Shown here piece after piece: positions 43,448 through 53,226 of a stretch of 64,000 nucleotides of DNA. This DNA is from Caballeronia sp. dw_276 (GTDB taxonomy: Bacteria; Pseudomonadota; Gammaproteobacteria; Burkholderiales; Burkholderiaceae): NCBI RefSeq assembly GCF_018449635.1, contig NZ_JAAVUV010000003.1, positions 372,001-436,000 of the forward strand. Direction: 5' to 3'. How positions within the stretch are numbered: position 1 is the first letter of the stretch; each line of letters starts with the position of its first letter. The notes beneath the pieces were generated by a model that saw only the letters and a program-made list of their open reading frames with translations, was not told where the DNA came from and made no database searches. The position numbers and the translations under genes are program-made.

Positions 43448-43800
43448 GAGAGACGAAAAGGAACTTGGAGGAACGGCGCGAGGCTTTGCACCCGCGAGTC
43501 GCAAGACCCGTGCAGAAGCCCGGGGCATGGCGCGCGTCGGACAAAAACAGACTTGAACGCAGCCTTAACAATGTAAGTATTGTACGCGCCCGGGTTTGGC
43601 AGGCCCCGCCCGCGGCCACGCGCACGCAGCCCTTGCGGCTTGATCCAGGCGACTCCGGTACAATTTCAGCTTGATTTCCTGCAGCCGCGCCGACGCGCCG
43701 GGCCATCCTCCGGCGCCTGATCGAAGCATGATGATTCCGATCAAAAGCCCGCGGCCGCAGCCCTCTCAAGCCGAACCCGTCATCCAGCGCAGGTCCAGTC
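43448..43800. other. divergent intergenic region, MFS pump / hemL
   Basis: About 350 bp. It contains a small inverted repeat ACAAT-GTAAGT-ATTGT (43568-43583) about 120 nt upstream of the pump gene, possibly an operator, and a TACAAT hexamer at 43659-43664 that could be the hemL -10, though no good -35 stands at the right distance. Confidence 0.45.
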
Positions 43801-45084
43801 ATGTCCAGAAATGAAGCTCTCTTCGAACGCGCCCAGAAAACCATTCCGGGCGGCGTGAATTCGCCCGTGCGCGCGTTCCGCTCGGTCGGCGGCACGCCAC
43901 GGTTCATCGAACGCGCACACGGTGCGTACTTCTGGGACGCCGATGGCAAGCAGTACATCGACTACATCGGTTCGTGGGGGCCGATGATCCTCGGTCACGT
44001 GCACCCGGAAGTACTCGAAGCCGTGCAGCGCGTCCTGGCAAACGGATTCTCGTTCGGCGCGCCTACCGAATCCGAAATCGAGATCGCTGAAGAAATCTGC
44101 AAGCTGGTTCCATCGATAGAACAGGTTCGCATGGTCTCGAGCGGCACCGAGGCGACCATGAGCGCGCTGCGCCTTGCGCGCGGCTTCACGAAGCGCGACC
44201 GGATCATCAAGTTCGAAGGCTGTTATCACGGCCACGCGGACAGCCTGCTCGTGAAAGCCGGATCGGGGCTGCTGACGTTCGGCAACCCCACGTCGGCTGG
44301 CGTTCCGGCGGACATCGCCAAACACACCACGGTGCTCGAATACAACAATGTCGAGCAGCTCAACGAGGCGTTTGCCGCGTTCGGCGGGGAGATTGCATCG
44401 GTGATCGTGGAGCCGGTGGCCGGCAACATGAACCTTGTGAAAGGCTCGCCGGAGTTTCTTCAAGCCTTGCGAGCGCGTTGCGACGAATACGGCTCGGTGC
44501 TGATTTTCGATGAAGTCATGTGCGGCTTTCGCGTTGCCCTCGGCGGCGCGCAAGAGGTCTACGGCATCAAGCCGGACCTCACGTGCCTCGGCAAGGTGAT
44601 CGGCGGCGGCATGCCCGCAGCGGCGTTCGGCGGCCGGCGGGACATCATGGCGCATCTCGCGCCGCTCGGCGGCGTGTACCAGGCGGGCACCTTGTCCGGC
44701 AACCCGATCGCGGTCGCGGCCGGTTTGAAGACCTTGCAACTGATCCAGGCGCAGGGTTTCTACGAGACGCTGACAAAACAGACGCGCCGTCTTGCCGACG
44801 GCCTCGCCGCGGTCGCGAAAGAAGCCAGCGTGCCGTTCTCGGCTGACGCCATTGGCGGCATGTTCGGTCTTTACTTCGCCGAGAGCATTCCGGCGAGCTT
44901 CGCCGAGGTCACGAAAGGCGACACGAACCGCTTCAATGCTTTCTTCCATGAAATGCTCGATTCGGGCGTGTACTTTGCGCCATCGGCGTACGAGGCGGGT
45001 TTTGTCTCGATCGTCCATGATGACGCGGTGATCAACGCCACGCTCGATGCCGCCCGGGGCGCCTTTGCCCGGCTCGCCGCCTGA
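43801..45084 (+). CDS. hemL: glutamate-1-semialdehyde 2,1-aminomutase
   Basis: 427 aa, full length. PLP-binding Lys265 lies in [16 protein letters not shown], and the N-terminal [18 protein letters not shown] is characteristic. It converts glutamate-1-semialdehyde to 5-aminolevulinate, the C5 entry to tetrapyrroles. It precedes ribD by 33 nt and may be co-transcribed with it. A frame of 876 codons on the opposite strand is a shadow. Confidence 0.96.
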   Translation: MSRNEALFERAQKTIPGGVNSPVRAFRSVGGTPRFIERAHGAYFWDADGKQYIDYIGSWGPMILGHVHPEVLEAVQRVLANGFSFGAPTESEIEIAEEICKLVPSIEQVRMVSSGTEATMSALRLARGFTKRDRIIKFEGCYHGHADSLLVKAGSGLLTFGNPTSAGVPADIAKHTTVLEYNNVEQLNEAFAAFGGEIASVIVEPVAGNMNLVKGSPEFLQALRARCDEYGSVLIFDEVMCGFRVALGGAQEVYGIKPDLTCLGKVIGGGMPAAAFGGRRDIMAHLAPLGGVYQAGTLSGNPIAVAAGLKTLQLIQAQGFYETLTKQTRRLADGLAAVAKEASVPFSADAIGGMFGLYFAESIPASFAEVTKGDTNRFNAFFHEMLDSGVYFAPSAYEAGFVSIVHDDAVINATLDAARGAFARLAA

Positions 45085-45117
45085 GCCATTCGAGTAGAAA
45101 CAAGAGAGGCCGCCGCA

Positions 45118-46242
45118 ATGTTCTCGCAGACCGATTTCTCGCACATGGAGCGCGCGCTGGCGCTGGCCGCGCGCGGGATGTACACGACCACGCCGAATCC
45201 GCGCGTCGGCTGCGTGCTGGTGAAGGACGGCGATGTCATCGGCGAAGGTTTCACGCAGCCCGCCGGCCAGGATCACGCCGAGATCCGCGCGCTGAAGGAC
45301 GCACGCGCGCGCGGCCACGATCCGCGCGGCGCAACGGCTTACGTGACACTGGAACCGTGCAGCCATTTTGGCCGCACGCCGCCGTGCGTGAACGCGCTGA
45401 TCGAGGCGCGCGTCGCGAAGGTCATCGCGGCTATGGAAGATCCGAACCCGGCCGTGTCCGGACGCGGGTTGGCGATTCTTCGCGATGCCGGTATCGATGT
45501 ACGCTGCGGCCTGCTCGCCAACGAAGCGTATGAGCTGAACATCGGTTTTGTGTCGCGCATGACGCGGCACCGGCCATGGGTCCGCATGAAAGTCGCAGCT
45601 ACGCTCGATGGCCGTACGGGTTTGCCGAACGGCGACAGCCAATGGATCACCGGTGAAGCCGCCCGCGCCGATGGCCACGCGTGGCGCGCGCGCGCATGCG
45701 CGATCCTGACGGGCATTGGGACCGTGCGCGAGGACGACCCGCAGCTCACCGTGCGCGCGGTGGAGACGCCGCGCCAGCCGCAGCGGGTGTTGATCGACAG
45801 CCGTCTGGATGTATCGCTTGAAGCACGCATTCTGGAAGGCGCGCCGCCGTGGATTTTTTGCGGCGCCGAACCCGATCCCACGAAAGCCGATGCGCTGCGT
45901 GAACGGGGTATCGAGTTCACGCCGCTTACGAACGAGCACGGCAAGGTCGATCTTCCGGCAATGCTCGGCATACTTGCCGATCGCGGCATCAACGAGCTGC
46001 ACGTTGAAGCCGGCCACAAGCTCAACGGCTCGCTGCTGCGGGAAGGCTGCATCGATGAATTGCTGGTCTATCTCGCGCCGAGCCTGCTTGGCAACGCGCC
46101 CGGCATGTTCGACTTCACGCCGCCCGGAACGCTCGAAGCGCGGCCGCATTTGCGGTTTCATCGAATCGACCGGATGGGCGACGACGTGCGAATCCTCGCG
46201 CGTTTTGCAGACGTGAAAGCGGACGCGCAACCTCTTAGCTAA
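45118..46242 (+). CDS. ribD: bifunctional riboflavin deaminase/reductase
   Basis: 374 aa. The N-terminal deaminase has the zinc site HAEIRAL and PCSHFGRTPPC; the C-terminal reductase (about 150-370) has MKVAATLDGRTGL and the closing ELHVEAGHKLNGSLL. It carries out two steps of riboflavin synthesis after GTP cyclohydrolase II. First of the rib genes, 25 nt before ribE. Confidence 0.95.
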   Translation: MFSQTDFSHMERALALAARGMYTTTPNPRVGCVLVKDGDVIGEGFTQPAGQDHAEIRALKDARARGHDPRGATAYVTLEPCSHFGRTPPCVNALIEARVAKVIAAMEDPNPAVSGRGLAILRDAGIDVRCGLLANEAYELNIGFVSRMTRHRPWVRMKVAATLDGRTGLPNGDSQWITGEAARADGHAWRARACAILTGIGTVREDDPQLTVRAVETPRQPQRVLIDSRLDVSLEARILEGAPPWIFCGAEPDPTKADALRERGIEFTPLTNEHGKVDLPAMLGILADRGINELHVEAGHKLNGSLLREGCIDELLVYLAPSLLGNAPGMFDFTPPGTLEARPHLRFHRIDRMGDDVRILARFADVKADAQPLS

Positions 46243-46267
46243 CGCATCACTCCAAGGAATTTCGACG

Positions 46268-46897
46268 ATGTTCACAGGAATTGTCGCGGCGGTCGGCCGC
46301 ATCGAAGCTGTCACCCCGCTCGGCTCCCCCGCCGATGCCGATACCGGCGTGCGCCTCACGGTTGCATCGGGCGGACTGGATCTCGCGGACGTTGAACTCG
46401 GCGACAGCATCTCGATTCAGGGCGCATGCATGACCGTGATCGAAAAATCGGCGGGATCGTTTGCGGTGGATGTTTCGCGCGAAAGCCTGAACAAGACGGC
46501 CGGCCTGTCCGAACCCGGCGACGTCAACCTGGAAAAGGCCTTGCGCGCGCATGACCGGCTGGGCGGGCACCTGGTTTCGGGACACGTGGATGGCCTTGGC
46601 GAAGTGACGCGCTTCGAACCCGTCGGTGAATCGCATGAGCTGCGGGTGCTGGCGTCGAAAGATATTGGCAAATATCTGGCTTACAAAGGTTCCGTGACCG
46701 TGAACGGCGTGAGCCTGACGGTGAACAGCGTGAGCGACCGGCCGGATGGATGCGAGTTTTCGATCAACCTGATCCCGCATACGGTGGAGGTGACGACGCT
46801 GCGGCATCTCAGGGCGGGTTCGAACGTGAACCTGGAAATCGATTTGATCGCGCGGTATGTGGAGCGGATTCTGAGCACATCGGGAACGGCGAACTAA
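46268..46897 (+). CDS. ribE: riboflavin synthase, alpha subunit
   Basis: 209 aa with two lumazine-binding domains. MFTGIV opens the first; GHLVSGHVDGLGEV marks the second. It dismutates two 6,7-dimethyl-8-ribityllumazine molecules into riboflavin and the pyrimidine intermediate. Followed immediately by the palindrome and toxin-antitoxin pair that separate it from the rest of the rib genes. Confidence 0.95.
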   Translation: MFTGIVAAVGRIEAVTPLGSPADADTGVRLTVASGGLDLADVELGDSISIQGACMTVIEKSAGSFAVDVSRESLNKTAGLSEPGDVNLEKALRAHDRLGGHLVSGHVDGLGEVTRFEPVGESHELRVLASKDIGKYLAYKGSVTVNGVSLTVNSVSDRPDGCEFSINLIPHTVEVTTLRHLRAGSNVNLEIDLIARYVERILSTSGTAN

Positions 46898-46898
46898 A

Positions 46899-46933
46899 AA
46901 CACACAATTATGTGCAACACATGATTGTGTGTT
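46899..46933. promoter_or_regulatory. 35-bp palindrome, probable antitoxin operator
   Basis: AACACACAATTATGTG (46899-46914) and CACATGATTGTGTGTT (46918-46933) form 16-bp arms with one mismatch around CAA. It begins right after the ribE stop and ends 33 nt before the antitoxin start, the usual place for autorepression by a ribbon-helix-helix antitoxin. Confidence 0.7.
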
Positions 46934-46966
46934 AAATTCTTCCCTTATTTATGGAAGAGGTACGTG

Positions 46967-47314
46967 ATGGCAGAAACGGTCAACTTCACCGGCGCGGTCG
47001 ATCGCGACCTGCTCAAGCGCGCCAAGATTCTCGCGGCAAAGTCCGATACGTCGATTAACGCGCTCTTTAACGCCGAACTGCGCTATCTAGTCGAAACCTT
47101 CGAAGCGGCGGAAGCCGGCAACAACCAGAACTTCCGCACGCTGCTCGACTTCTCGCTGGGGCGCATCGACGACAATCAGGCAATGCTGGCGCTCGGTATC
47201 GACAGCGACGAGGACCTGTTCCTGCTCATGGCGCGAGCTCACCTGCCTATGCCGCGGCTACCTGAAGCCGCCGTAAGCGGCATGATCGACGACCTGAACG
47301 CGCTGCGCAAATAA
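46967..47314 (+). CDS. antitoxin-like protein (ribbon-helix-helix type)
   Basis: 115 aa. The N-terminus (about 1-48) has ribbon-helix-helix character: a short strand VNFTGAV, then two helices DRDLLKRAKILAAKSD and SINALFNAELRYLVETF. The rest (about 55-115) probably wraps the toxin. The in-frame TTG 14 codons upstream lies in the palindrome and is rejected; AGAGG precedes the ATG. It is 3 nt from the PIN-like gene, so the two form a type II toxin-antitoxin operon lying between ribE and ribB. Confidence 0.75.
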   Translation: MAETVNFTGAVDRDLLKRAKILAAKSDTSINALFNAELRYLVETFEAAEAGNNQNFRTLLDFSLGRIDDNQAMLALGIDSDEDLFLLMARAHLPMPRLPEAAVSGMIDDLNALRK

Positions 47315-47317
47315 TCG

Positions 47318-47833
47318 ATGCCGGCCAACACTACCCTGCTCCCCGATGCAGGGCCGCTGATCACGCTCGCTTACGCGGATGCGCTCGACCTTTTGCGCGA
47401 GCCGGGCTGGTCTGTCGAACTGGTCGATATGGTGCTGCACGAAGTGACGCGCAACCAGACGCCGATGAGCGAGCGGATTGCTGCCTGGGTCCGCAAACAC
47501 CGCACGCCTGTTATCGAGACCAAAGTCCTTCACCATTACATGCAGTCTGACAAGGCGGCCCCGGCCCGCAAGTCAAATCTCGGCGAGTTAGCCATCCAGG
47601 AAGCAATGAACGGCCTCGGCCTCGATGAAAAGCGGACCGGCGTCTTCCTGTTCGAGGATCACAAGATTGCGCGCGCGAGTTTCCTGGTGCCGGACAACTG
47701 CAGGAAAGTTTCCACTCGCGCCTATCTCATGTTTCTGGAACAACGCGGTCTGATTGACTCAGCGGCGCAAATCGAGCGCAAGGCGATCCTTGCGGGAAGG
47801 CACTTTTCGCAAATTCGCTTCCCACCTGACTAA
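47318..47833 (+). CDS. PIN-domain-like toxin
   Basis: 171 aa. PIN-type acidic residues can be placed: Asp in the opening [12 protein letters not shown], Glu in VLHEVTRN, Glu in [10 protein letters not shown] and Asp in [13 protein letters not shown] toxins are Mg-dependent ribonucleases that cut tRNA, rRNA or mRNA. It follows its antitoxin by 3 nt. Longer than minimal PIN toxins (about 130 aa), with a C-terminal extension after residue 135. Target unknown. Confidence 0.75.
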   Translation: MPANTTLLPDAGPLITLAYADALDLLREPGWSVELVDMVLHEVTRNQTPMSERIAAWVRKHRTPVIETKVLHHYMQSDKAAPARKSNLGELAIQEAMNGLGLDEKRTGVFLFEDHKIARASFLVPDNCRKVSTRAYLMFLEQRGLIDSAAQIERKAILAGRHFSQIRFPPD

Positions 47834-47934
47834 CTTGCCGGGCAACGAATCAACGTCGACCCCGGCGCCGCCCGCTTCCGCTGACGCCCGACACGCCTCA
47901 AAACCGGCAAAACCCCCGCGTTGCCCTCCCTGGT

Positions 47935-47949
47935 GGCGTAAAATACGCC
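47935..47949. promoter_or_regulatory. small palindrome with -10-like TAAAAT before ribB
   Basis: GGCGTA-AAA-TACGCC, with TAAAAT at 47939-47944, 26 nt before the ribB start. It could be the -10 region of a separate ribB promoter. No FMN riboswitch (RFN element) is visible in the 141-nt gap. Confidence 0.35.
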
Positions 47950-47974
47950 CTTTCCCGAACGGACGACCATCGCA

Positions 47975-49147
47975 ATGACGCTCGCCTCCACTCCAGAGAT
48001 CATCGCTGAGCTGAAAGCAGGCCGGATGGTGATTCTCGTCGACGAAGAAGACCGCGAAAACGAGGGCGATCTCGTCATCGCCGCCGATTTCGTGACCCCG
48101 GAAGCGATCAACTTCATGGCGCGGCACGGCCGTGGACTGATCTGCCTGACCATCACGCCGGACCGCGCACGCCAATTGAATCTGCCGCTGATGACGCAGA
48201 AAAACGGCACGCAATACGGCACGGCGTTCACGGTGAGCATCGAGGCGGCCGAAGGCGTGACAACCGGCATTTCGGCATCGGACCGTGCGCGCACGATCAA
48301 GGCGGCCGTCGCGCCCGACGCGAAAGCCGAACACATCGTCCAGCCGGGGCACGTTTTCCCGATCATGGCGCAACCCGGCGGCGTGCTGGTTCGCGCAGGA
48401 CATACCGAAGCGGGTTGCGACCTGACGGCGTTGGCGGGATTGACGCCGGCGTCGGTGATCTGCGAAGTGATCCGCGACGACGGCGAAATGGCGCGCCTGC
48501 CCGATCTGATCGAGTTTGCAGAACTGCACGACATCAGGATCGGCACGATTGCCGACCTGATTCATTACCGTTCGCGGACCGAATCGATCGTGGAACGCGT
48601 CGCCGAACGCACCATGCAGACTGCGCACGGCGCATTTCGCGCGGTTTTGTATCGCGACCAGCCGAGCGGTTCGCCGCATATTGCATTGGTGCGCGGCCGG
48701 CCAACGCCGGATCGCGAAACACCGGTGCGCGTGCATGAGCCGCTGTCGGTGCTCGATCTGCTGGAAGTGGATTCGTCCACGCATTCCTGGACGCTCGATG
48801 CCGCCATGAAAGAGATCGCCGCGCGCGACCTGGGCGCGATCGTGCTGCTCAATTGCGGCGATACAAAAGAGCATCTGGTCGAAGTCTTCGAGGCGTTCGA
48901 ACAGGAAGACAAAGCGGCTGAACTGAAACGCAGGCCGATCGACTTCAAGACCTACGGCATCGGCGCGCAGATCTTGCGTGAACTGGGCGTGGGCAAGATG
49001 CAGGTCCTGTCGAATCCGCGCAAGCTCGGCAGCATGTCCGGTTACGGACTCGAAGTGACGGGCTTCATTCCCATGCCTGGCTGCCCTGCAACGCCATCCA
49101 CGGAATCTGGCGATGCCGCCGCGATCGCCCATTTGCGCTCGGTCTGA
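47975..49147 (+). CDS. ribB: 3,4-dihydroxy-2-butanone-4-phosphate synthase with inactive RibA-like domain (RibBX type)
   Basis: 390 aa. The N-terminal DHBP synthase is intact: [26 protein letters not shown] and HTEAGCDL. The C-terminal half (about 205-380) has the length of GTP cyclohydrolase II but lacks the zinc signature CxTGDxxxSxRCDCG; the stretch [16 protein letters not shown] stands in its place. So only the ribulose-5-phosphate step is catalysed, and a separate RibA must exist. RibB with a decayed domain has been described as RibBX in other proteobacteria. Confidence 0.92.
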   Translation: MTLASTPEIIAELKAGRMVILVDEEDRENEGDLVIAADFVTPEAINFMARHGRGLICLTITPDRARQLNLPLMTQKNGTQYGTAFTVSIEAAEGVTTGISASDRARTIKAAVAPDAKAEHIVQPGHVFPIMAQPGGVLVRAGHTEAGCDLTALAGLTPASVICEVIRDDGEMARLPDLIEFAELHDIRIGTIADLIHYRSRTESIVERVAERTMQTAHGAFRAVLYRDQPSGSPHIALVRGRPTPDRETPVRVHEPLSVLDLLEVDSSTHSWTLDAAMKEIAARDLGAIVLLNCGDTKEHLVEVFEAFEQEDKAAELKRRPIDFKTYGIGAQILRELGVGKMQVLSNPRKLGSMSGYGLEVTGFIPMPGCPATPSTESGDAAAIAHLRSV

Positions 49148-49200
49148 CCCAAGGTTCGGCCGGCACAACACCACACGTAAATACTGAAAACGGATAAATA

Positions 49201-49704
49201 ATGGAAATCGGACAATACCAACCGAACCTCGATGGCGACGGACTGCGCATCGGCATCGTGCAATCGCGCTTCAACGAACCTGTGTGCAATGGCCTCGTCG
49301 ATGCCTGCACGGAAGAACTCGAACGGCTTGGCGTAATCGGTGAAGACGTGCTGCTCGTCACCGTGCCGGGCGCGCTGGAAATCCCGTTGGCGCTGCAAAA
49401 GCTGGCTGAATCAGGTCAGTTCGATGCCCTCATCGCGCTCGGCGCCGTGATTCGCGGCGAGACGTATCACTTCGAGCTGGTATCGAATGAAAGCGGCGCG
49501 GGGATCTCGCGTATTGCGCTCGACTTCGGCACGCCGGTCGCAAACGCCGTCCTGACCACCGAAAACGACGAACAAGCCGTCGCCCGCATGACGGAAAAGG
49601 GCCGCGACGCCGCGCGCGTGGCGGTTGAAATGGCCAACCTTTCGGTCGCGCTGGAACAGCTCGGCGGCGACGATGAAGATGAAGACGACGAGGACCGTGC
49701 ATGA
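49201..49704 (+). CDS. ribH: 6,7-dimethyl-8-ribityllumazine synthase
   Basis: 167 aa. [25 protein letters not shown] and [17 protein letters not shown] are the family motifs, with the active-site His in the last. It condenses the butanone phosphate with the ribityl pyrimidine. A strongly acidic tail ([13 protein letters not shown]) extends the normal C-terminus. Its stop overlaps the nusB start by 4 nt (ATGA). Confidence 0.95.
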   Translation: MEIGQYQPNLDGDGLRIGIVQSRFNEPVCNGLVDACTEELERLGVIGEDVLLVTVPGALEIPLALQKLAESGQFDALIALGAVIRGETYHFELVSNESGAGISRIALDFGTPVANAVLTTENDEQAVARMTEKGRDAARVAVEMANLSVALEQLGGDDEDEDDEDRA

Positions 49705-50138
49705 AAAGCGCTCGACGCCGCTCGCGCGAACTCGCGACGCAAGGGCTTTACCAATGGTTGCTGTCGGGCTCGCCCGGCGGCGAGATCGACGCGCAGCTAC
49801 GCGGCGCGCAAGGCTACGATAAAGCCGACCAGGAACATTTGGACGCCCTGCTGCACGGCGTGATCAAGGAAGCGGACATCATTTCCGCCGAACTCCAGCC
49901 GTGCCTCGACCGGCCGCTCGAACAGCTTTCGCCGGTCGAACGCGCGGTGCTGATGGTCGCCGCCTTCGAATTCAAGCATCACCTGGACATTCCGTATCGC
50001 GTGGTGATCAACGAAGCGATCGAGCTGACCAAGACCTTCGGCGGCTCAGACGGTCACAAGTACGTGAACGGCGTGCTCGACAAGCTTGCTGTCCAGTTGC
50101 GCCCGACGGAAGCACAAGGCCGCGGCCAGCGAAGCTGA
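49701..50138 (+). CDS. nusB: transcription antitermination factor NusB
   Basis: 145 aa, all-helical. [16 protein letters not shown] at the start and [15 protein letters not shown] with [11 protein letters not shown] at the end are diagnostic. It binds boxA RNA with NusE in rRNA antitermination. ribH-nusB is a widely conserved pair. It overlaps the aminotransferase start by one base (TGATG). Confidence 0.95.
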   Translation: MKSARRRSRELATQGLYQWLLSGSPGGEIDAQLRGAQGYDKADQEHLDALLHGVIKEADIISAELQPCLDRPLEQLSPVERAVLMVAAFEFKHHLDIPYRVVINEAIELTKTFGGSDGHKYVNGVLDKLAVQLRPTEAQGRGQRS

Positions 50139-51352
50139 TGAACTTCGCCAAGGAACCATTGCGCGCGGTCTCGCAAAAAGCGATTCGCTACGCCGCGCGC
50201 GTCGACGCCATCGAGCCGTTCTACGTGATGGAACTGGCGAAGGAAGCGCAGGCGCTGGAGCGCGCGGGACGCGACATCATCCATATGGGTATCGGCGAGC
50301 CCGATTTCACGGCGCCCGAACCGGTGATAGCGGCCGCCACCGACGCTCTGCGGCGCGGCGTCACGCAATACACGAACGCGCTTGGACTGGCGTCGTTGCG
50401 CGAGGCGATTTCCGGTCAATATCGCGATGCATTCGGGCTCGATATCGATCCGGCGCGCATTGTGGTGACGGCGGGGGCATCGGCCGCGTTGCTGCTGGCG
50501 TGCACCGCGCTGGTCGATCGCGACGACGAAGTCCTGATGCCCGACCCGTGCTATCCGTGCAATCGACATTTCGTGGCGGCGACCGAAGGCCGTCCGGTCC
50601 TGATTCCAAGCGGTCCGGCCGAACGGTTTCAACTGACCGCGGCACAGGTCGAGGCGCACTGGACGTCCGCTACGCGGGGCGTGTTGCTGGCCTCGCCGTC
50701 AAATCCGACCGGGACGTCCATCGAACCGGCGGAACTGGCGAAAATCGTCGATGTCGTGCGTTCGCACGGCGGTTTTACTATCGTCGATGAGATCTACCAG
50801 GGCCTGAGCTACGACGCGAAGCCGGTGTCGGCGTTATCGCTCGGTGACGATGTAGTCACGGTGAACAGCTTCTCGAAGTACTTCAACATGACCGGATGGC
50901 GGCTCGGTTGGCTCGTCGTGCCGCCCGAAATGGTCTCGACGGTCGAAAAGCTCTCGCAGAATCTGTTCATTTGCGCGTCCGCGCTCGCACAGCACGCGGC
51001 GCTCGCTTGCTTCGAGCCGGCCACGCTTGCCATCTATGAATCACGCCGACTGGAATTTGCTCGCCGGCGCGATTTCATCGTGCCGGCATTGCGCACGCTC
51101 GGGTTCGAAGTGCCCGTGATCCCGGATGGCGCGTTCTACGTCTACGCCGATACACGCCATGTCGCGCACCCGGCCGCAGGCGACAGCACGGCGCTGACTC
51201 GTTCGATGCTGCACGATGCGGGTGTAGTGCTCGTTCCCGGCAACGATTTCGGCGTCCATGCGCCGCGGGATTACATCAGGCTCTCGTATGCGACCGCGTA
51301 TTCGAAACTCGAAGAGGCCGTGCAGCGGCTAGGGACCTTGTTCCGGGTTTAG
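50138..51352 (+). CDS. class I/II pyridoxal-phosphate aminotransferase
   Basis: 404 aa. MGIGEPDFTAPEPV, the SNPTGT block, DEIYQGLSY and the PLP Lys in SFSKYFNMTGWRLGW identify fold type I aminotransferases of the aspartate/alanine group. Substrate uncertain; it resembles enzymes annotated as aspartate or valine-pyruvate-type aminotransferases. Translation is coupled to nusB. A longer frame upstream overlaps nusB in another phase and is rejected. Confidence 0.9.
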   Translation: MNFAKEPLRAVSQKAIRYAARVDAIEPFYVMELAKEAQALERAGRDIIHMGIGEPDFTAPEPVIAAATDALRRGVTQYTNALGLASLREAISGQYRDAFGLDIDPARIVVTAGASAALLLACTALVDRDDEVLMPDPCYPCNRHFVAATEGRPVLIPSGPAERFQLTAAQVEAHWTSATRGVLLASPSNPTGTSIEPAELAKIVDVVRSHGGFTIVDEIYQGLSYDAKPVSALSLGDDVVTVNSFSKYFNMTGWRLGWLVVPPEMVSTVEKLSQNLFICASALAQHAALACFEPATLAIYESRRLEFARRRDFIVPALRTLGFEVPVIPDGAFYVYADTRHVAHPAAGDSTALTRSMLHDAGVVLVPGNDFGVHAPRDYIRLSYATAYSKLEEAVQRLGTLFRV

Positions 51353-51382
51353 CCGCCCACACTGCAAGGCCGTTCAGCCATT

Positions 51383-51421
51383 AAAAAAGCCGTTCCAGCT
51401 CGATGCGGGAACGGCTTTTTT
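51383..51421. terminator. bidirectional terminator after the rib-nusB operon
   Basis: AGCCGTTCC (51388-51396) pairs with GGAACGGCT (51408-51416), with six A before and six T after. It lies between convergent genes. Confidence 0.9.
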
Positions 51422-51438
51422 ATACGTGCAAGGGCTGG

Positions 51439-52605
51439 TTAGGCGCCAAACTCCCACGATCCGCCATGTTCATGCTTGGCTTGCGCCTCGGCGTCGTCGG
51501 TTTCGTTGCGATCGCTCGCTTGCGGCGACGTTGCCTTGGCAGGCGCCGTGATCGGCGGAACACCGTCAAGCGTGAAATGCACCCGCTTTTCGGTGGAACC
51601 ATTGGCCGGCGCATTGGCCGATGCCACCACCGTTTTCGGCGCAACCGGCTGTGCCGGCGCCTGCGGCGCGTTGATCGGCACATTGCGGCCGCGGGCTACG
51701 TCGCGAAGACGTGCGCGTTCGGCGAGAACTTTCGCGCCGTAGCCGCCGTCGTCCTGCGACGTCGAACCTACGTAGAACCGCAGGCCGCCAGCCACCGAAC
51801 CGCCACGCGCGATGCAATCCTTCAACACCAGCGCACCCACCTTGATATTTGCAAGCGGCTCGAGCGCGGCGTGTGAACCACCGAAGTACTGGAATTTGTC
51901 TGAGTGAACCTTCGACATCACCTGCATCAGGCCCTGCGCACCCACGCCGCTTTCAGCGTAGGGATTGAAACCGGATTCGATCGCCATCACCGAAAGGAGC
52001 AGCAGCGGGTCGAGGCCGACTTCGCGGCCCGTATCGAACGCTGCACGCACCAGCTCGCTCACCGGATCCTGAGCGACGTGATAACGCCGCGCGATGAAGT
52101 TCGCCACGAGGTTCTGTTCACGCGACGAAACCAGCACACGATCGTCGCGAGCGTCGGCTACGACACGCTGCGACGAGATCGCGCTGGCGAGCGTCGAAAC
52201 CGTCGGCAAAGTGCGCGGATCGAGCCCGTTCGGCGAAACCGCCAGGCTCAGTCCGCCGGTCAGCTTGCGGGTGCTGTCGTCGTCGCTGGCGGCCGAGCCG
52301 AGGGAGGTTGCCTCGCCGTTGCGCAACGCTTCTTCACGCTGATGACCAATTGCAAACGGCGGCAATGGCTGGCCGGCGAGCAAACGCGCCGGGCCGGCCT
52401 GGACGGCGGCGGAAACCAGCGGCATCAGCTTTGCGGCGAAGGAGCCGCGCCAGGCGGGAAGCAGCCACAGCGCAAGCGCCGTAACCACGGCCGCGCAGCC
52501 GACCAGGCTGAACACGGTAAGACTCATATGTTTGGCGCGACGCAGCACAGCGCGCAGATACAGCGCTAAGCGAGCGTCAGGACGCCACGACAACCAAGCA
52601 TTCAT
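51439..52605 (-). CDS. membrane-anchored lytic transglycosylase (SLT domain)
   Basis: 388 aa. One N-terminal transmembrane helix (about 28-50, LTVFSLVGCAAVVTALALWLL) anchors it; the SLT domain (about 180-300) has the catalytic Glu in MAIESGFNPYAESG followed by GAQGLMQVM. A C-terminal Pro/Ala-rich disordered tail (about 305-388) follows. It cleaves peptidoglycan glycan strands to anhydromuropeptides in the periplasm. Start chosen at 52605, with GGGAG upstream. Confidence 0.9.
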   Translation of the reverse strand: MNAWLSWRPDARLALYLRAVLRRAKHMSLTVFSLVGCAAVVTALALWLLPAWRGSFAAKLMPLVSAAVQAGPARLLAGQPLPPFAIGHQREEALRNGEATSLGSAASDDDSTRKLTGGLSLAVSPNGLDPRTLPTVSTLASAISSQRVVADARDDRVLVSSREQNLVANFIARRYHVAQDPVSELVRAAFDTGREVGLDPLLLLSVMAIESGFNPYAESGVGAQGLMQVMSKVHSDKFQYFGGSHAALEPLANIKVGALVLKDCIARGGSVAGGLRFYVGSTSQDDGGYGAKVLAERARLRDVARGRNVPINAPQAPAQPVAPKTVVASANAPANGSTEKRVHFTLDGVPPITAPAKATSPQASDRNETDDAEAQAKHEHGGSWEFGA

Positions 52606-53226
52606 TGGAGCTCCCAAATGCATTGATTTCTACAGATGTAAACGTTAAAAACCGCTACGCCACGCAGAAATCGATACCGCCAGCTCTGGGACAGCCCACG
52701 AGCGGTATCGGGAAAACGGCACAAACCGTTGGGACAGCCTTAACCGGAATACTTCGATTCCGGGTGCGCGCGGCACGAAGAACATGCCGGGGCGCGCACA
52801 CAGGCCACCACGCGAAAAACCGGCGAAGAAGAGCGCCGGCAAGAAGACCAATGCCACTACTTACCGGAACAATCCGGCCGGGTGACGCAACGCGTCGTTT
52901 CAAAAGACCCGTGGCACTAGTAAAAAGTTGCAATCGGTGTTGTCAATGTCGATGGATTCTAGCAGCCTCAAATGATCCGTCAATGCTGAGAAATGTAAAA
53001 GCTATTACTTCTGGTTATTATAAACACCGTTCAGGAGGCTCAAACCACCTCCCCAAGCGGTTTTCCAGCGGTCAAGCCCGAGTTGTGCCGTTGTGTGACC
53101 TGACGTACCGACACCAAGACAGGTAAAATCGACAATCGCCCGCGCGCGCTCAGGGGCCTCTCACGAGCCACCCCGAGCGACCCGGCTGCAGTCCTCCTTT
53201 CCTTGCAGGCCCCGACTCTTCAGCCG
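52606..53226. other. divergent intergenic region, transglycosylase / ubiD
   Basis: About 620 bp with no credible gene. An AT-rich part lies at about 52980-53030. A TAAAAT hexamer at 53124-53129, with a weak TGACGT 17 bp upstream, may be the ubiD promoter. Otherwise nothing was seen. Confidence 0.5.

Noticed and set aside
42426..43958. 510-codon frame overlapping the Bcr/CflA gene
   Set aside because: Same strand, other phase; Arg-rich and without a start signal, while the MFS frame carries all family motifs.
43780..46410. Frame of 876 codons opposite hemL and ribD
   Set aside because: It is the antisense shadow of two well-identified genes in GC-rich DNA; it has no ribosome-binding site or domain.
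47834..47974. FMN riboswitch before ribB
   Set aside because: The gap is only 141 nt and lacks the conserved RFN-element segments.
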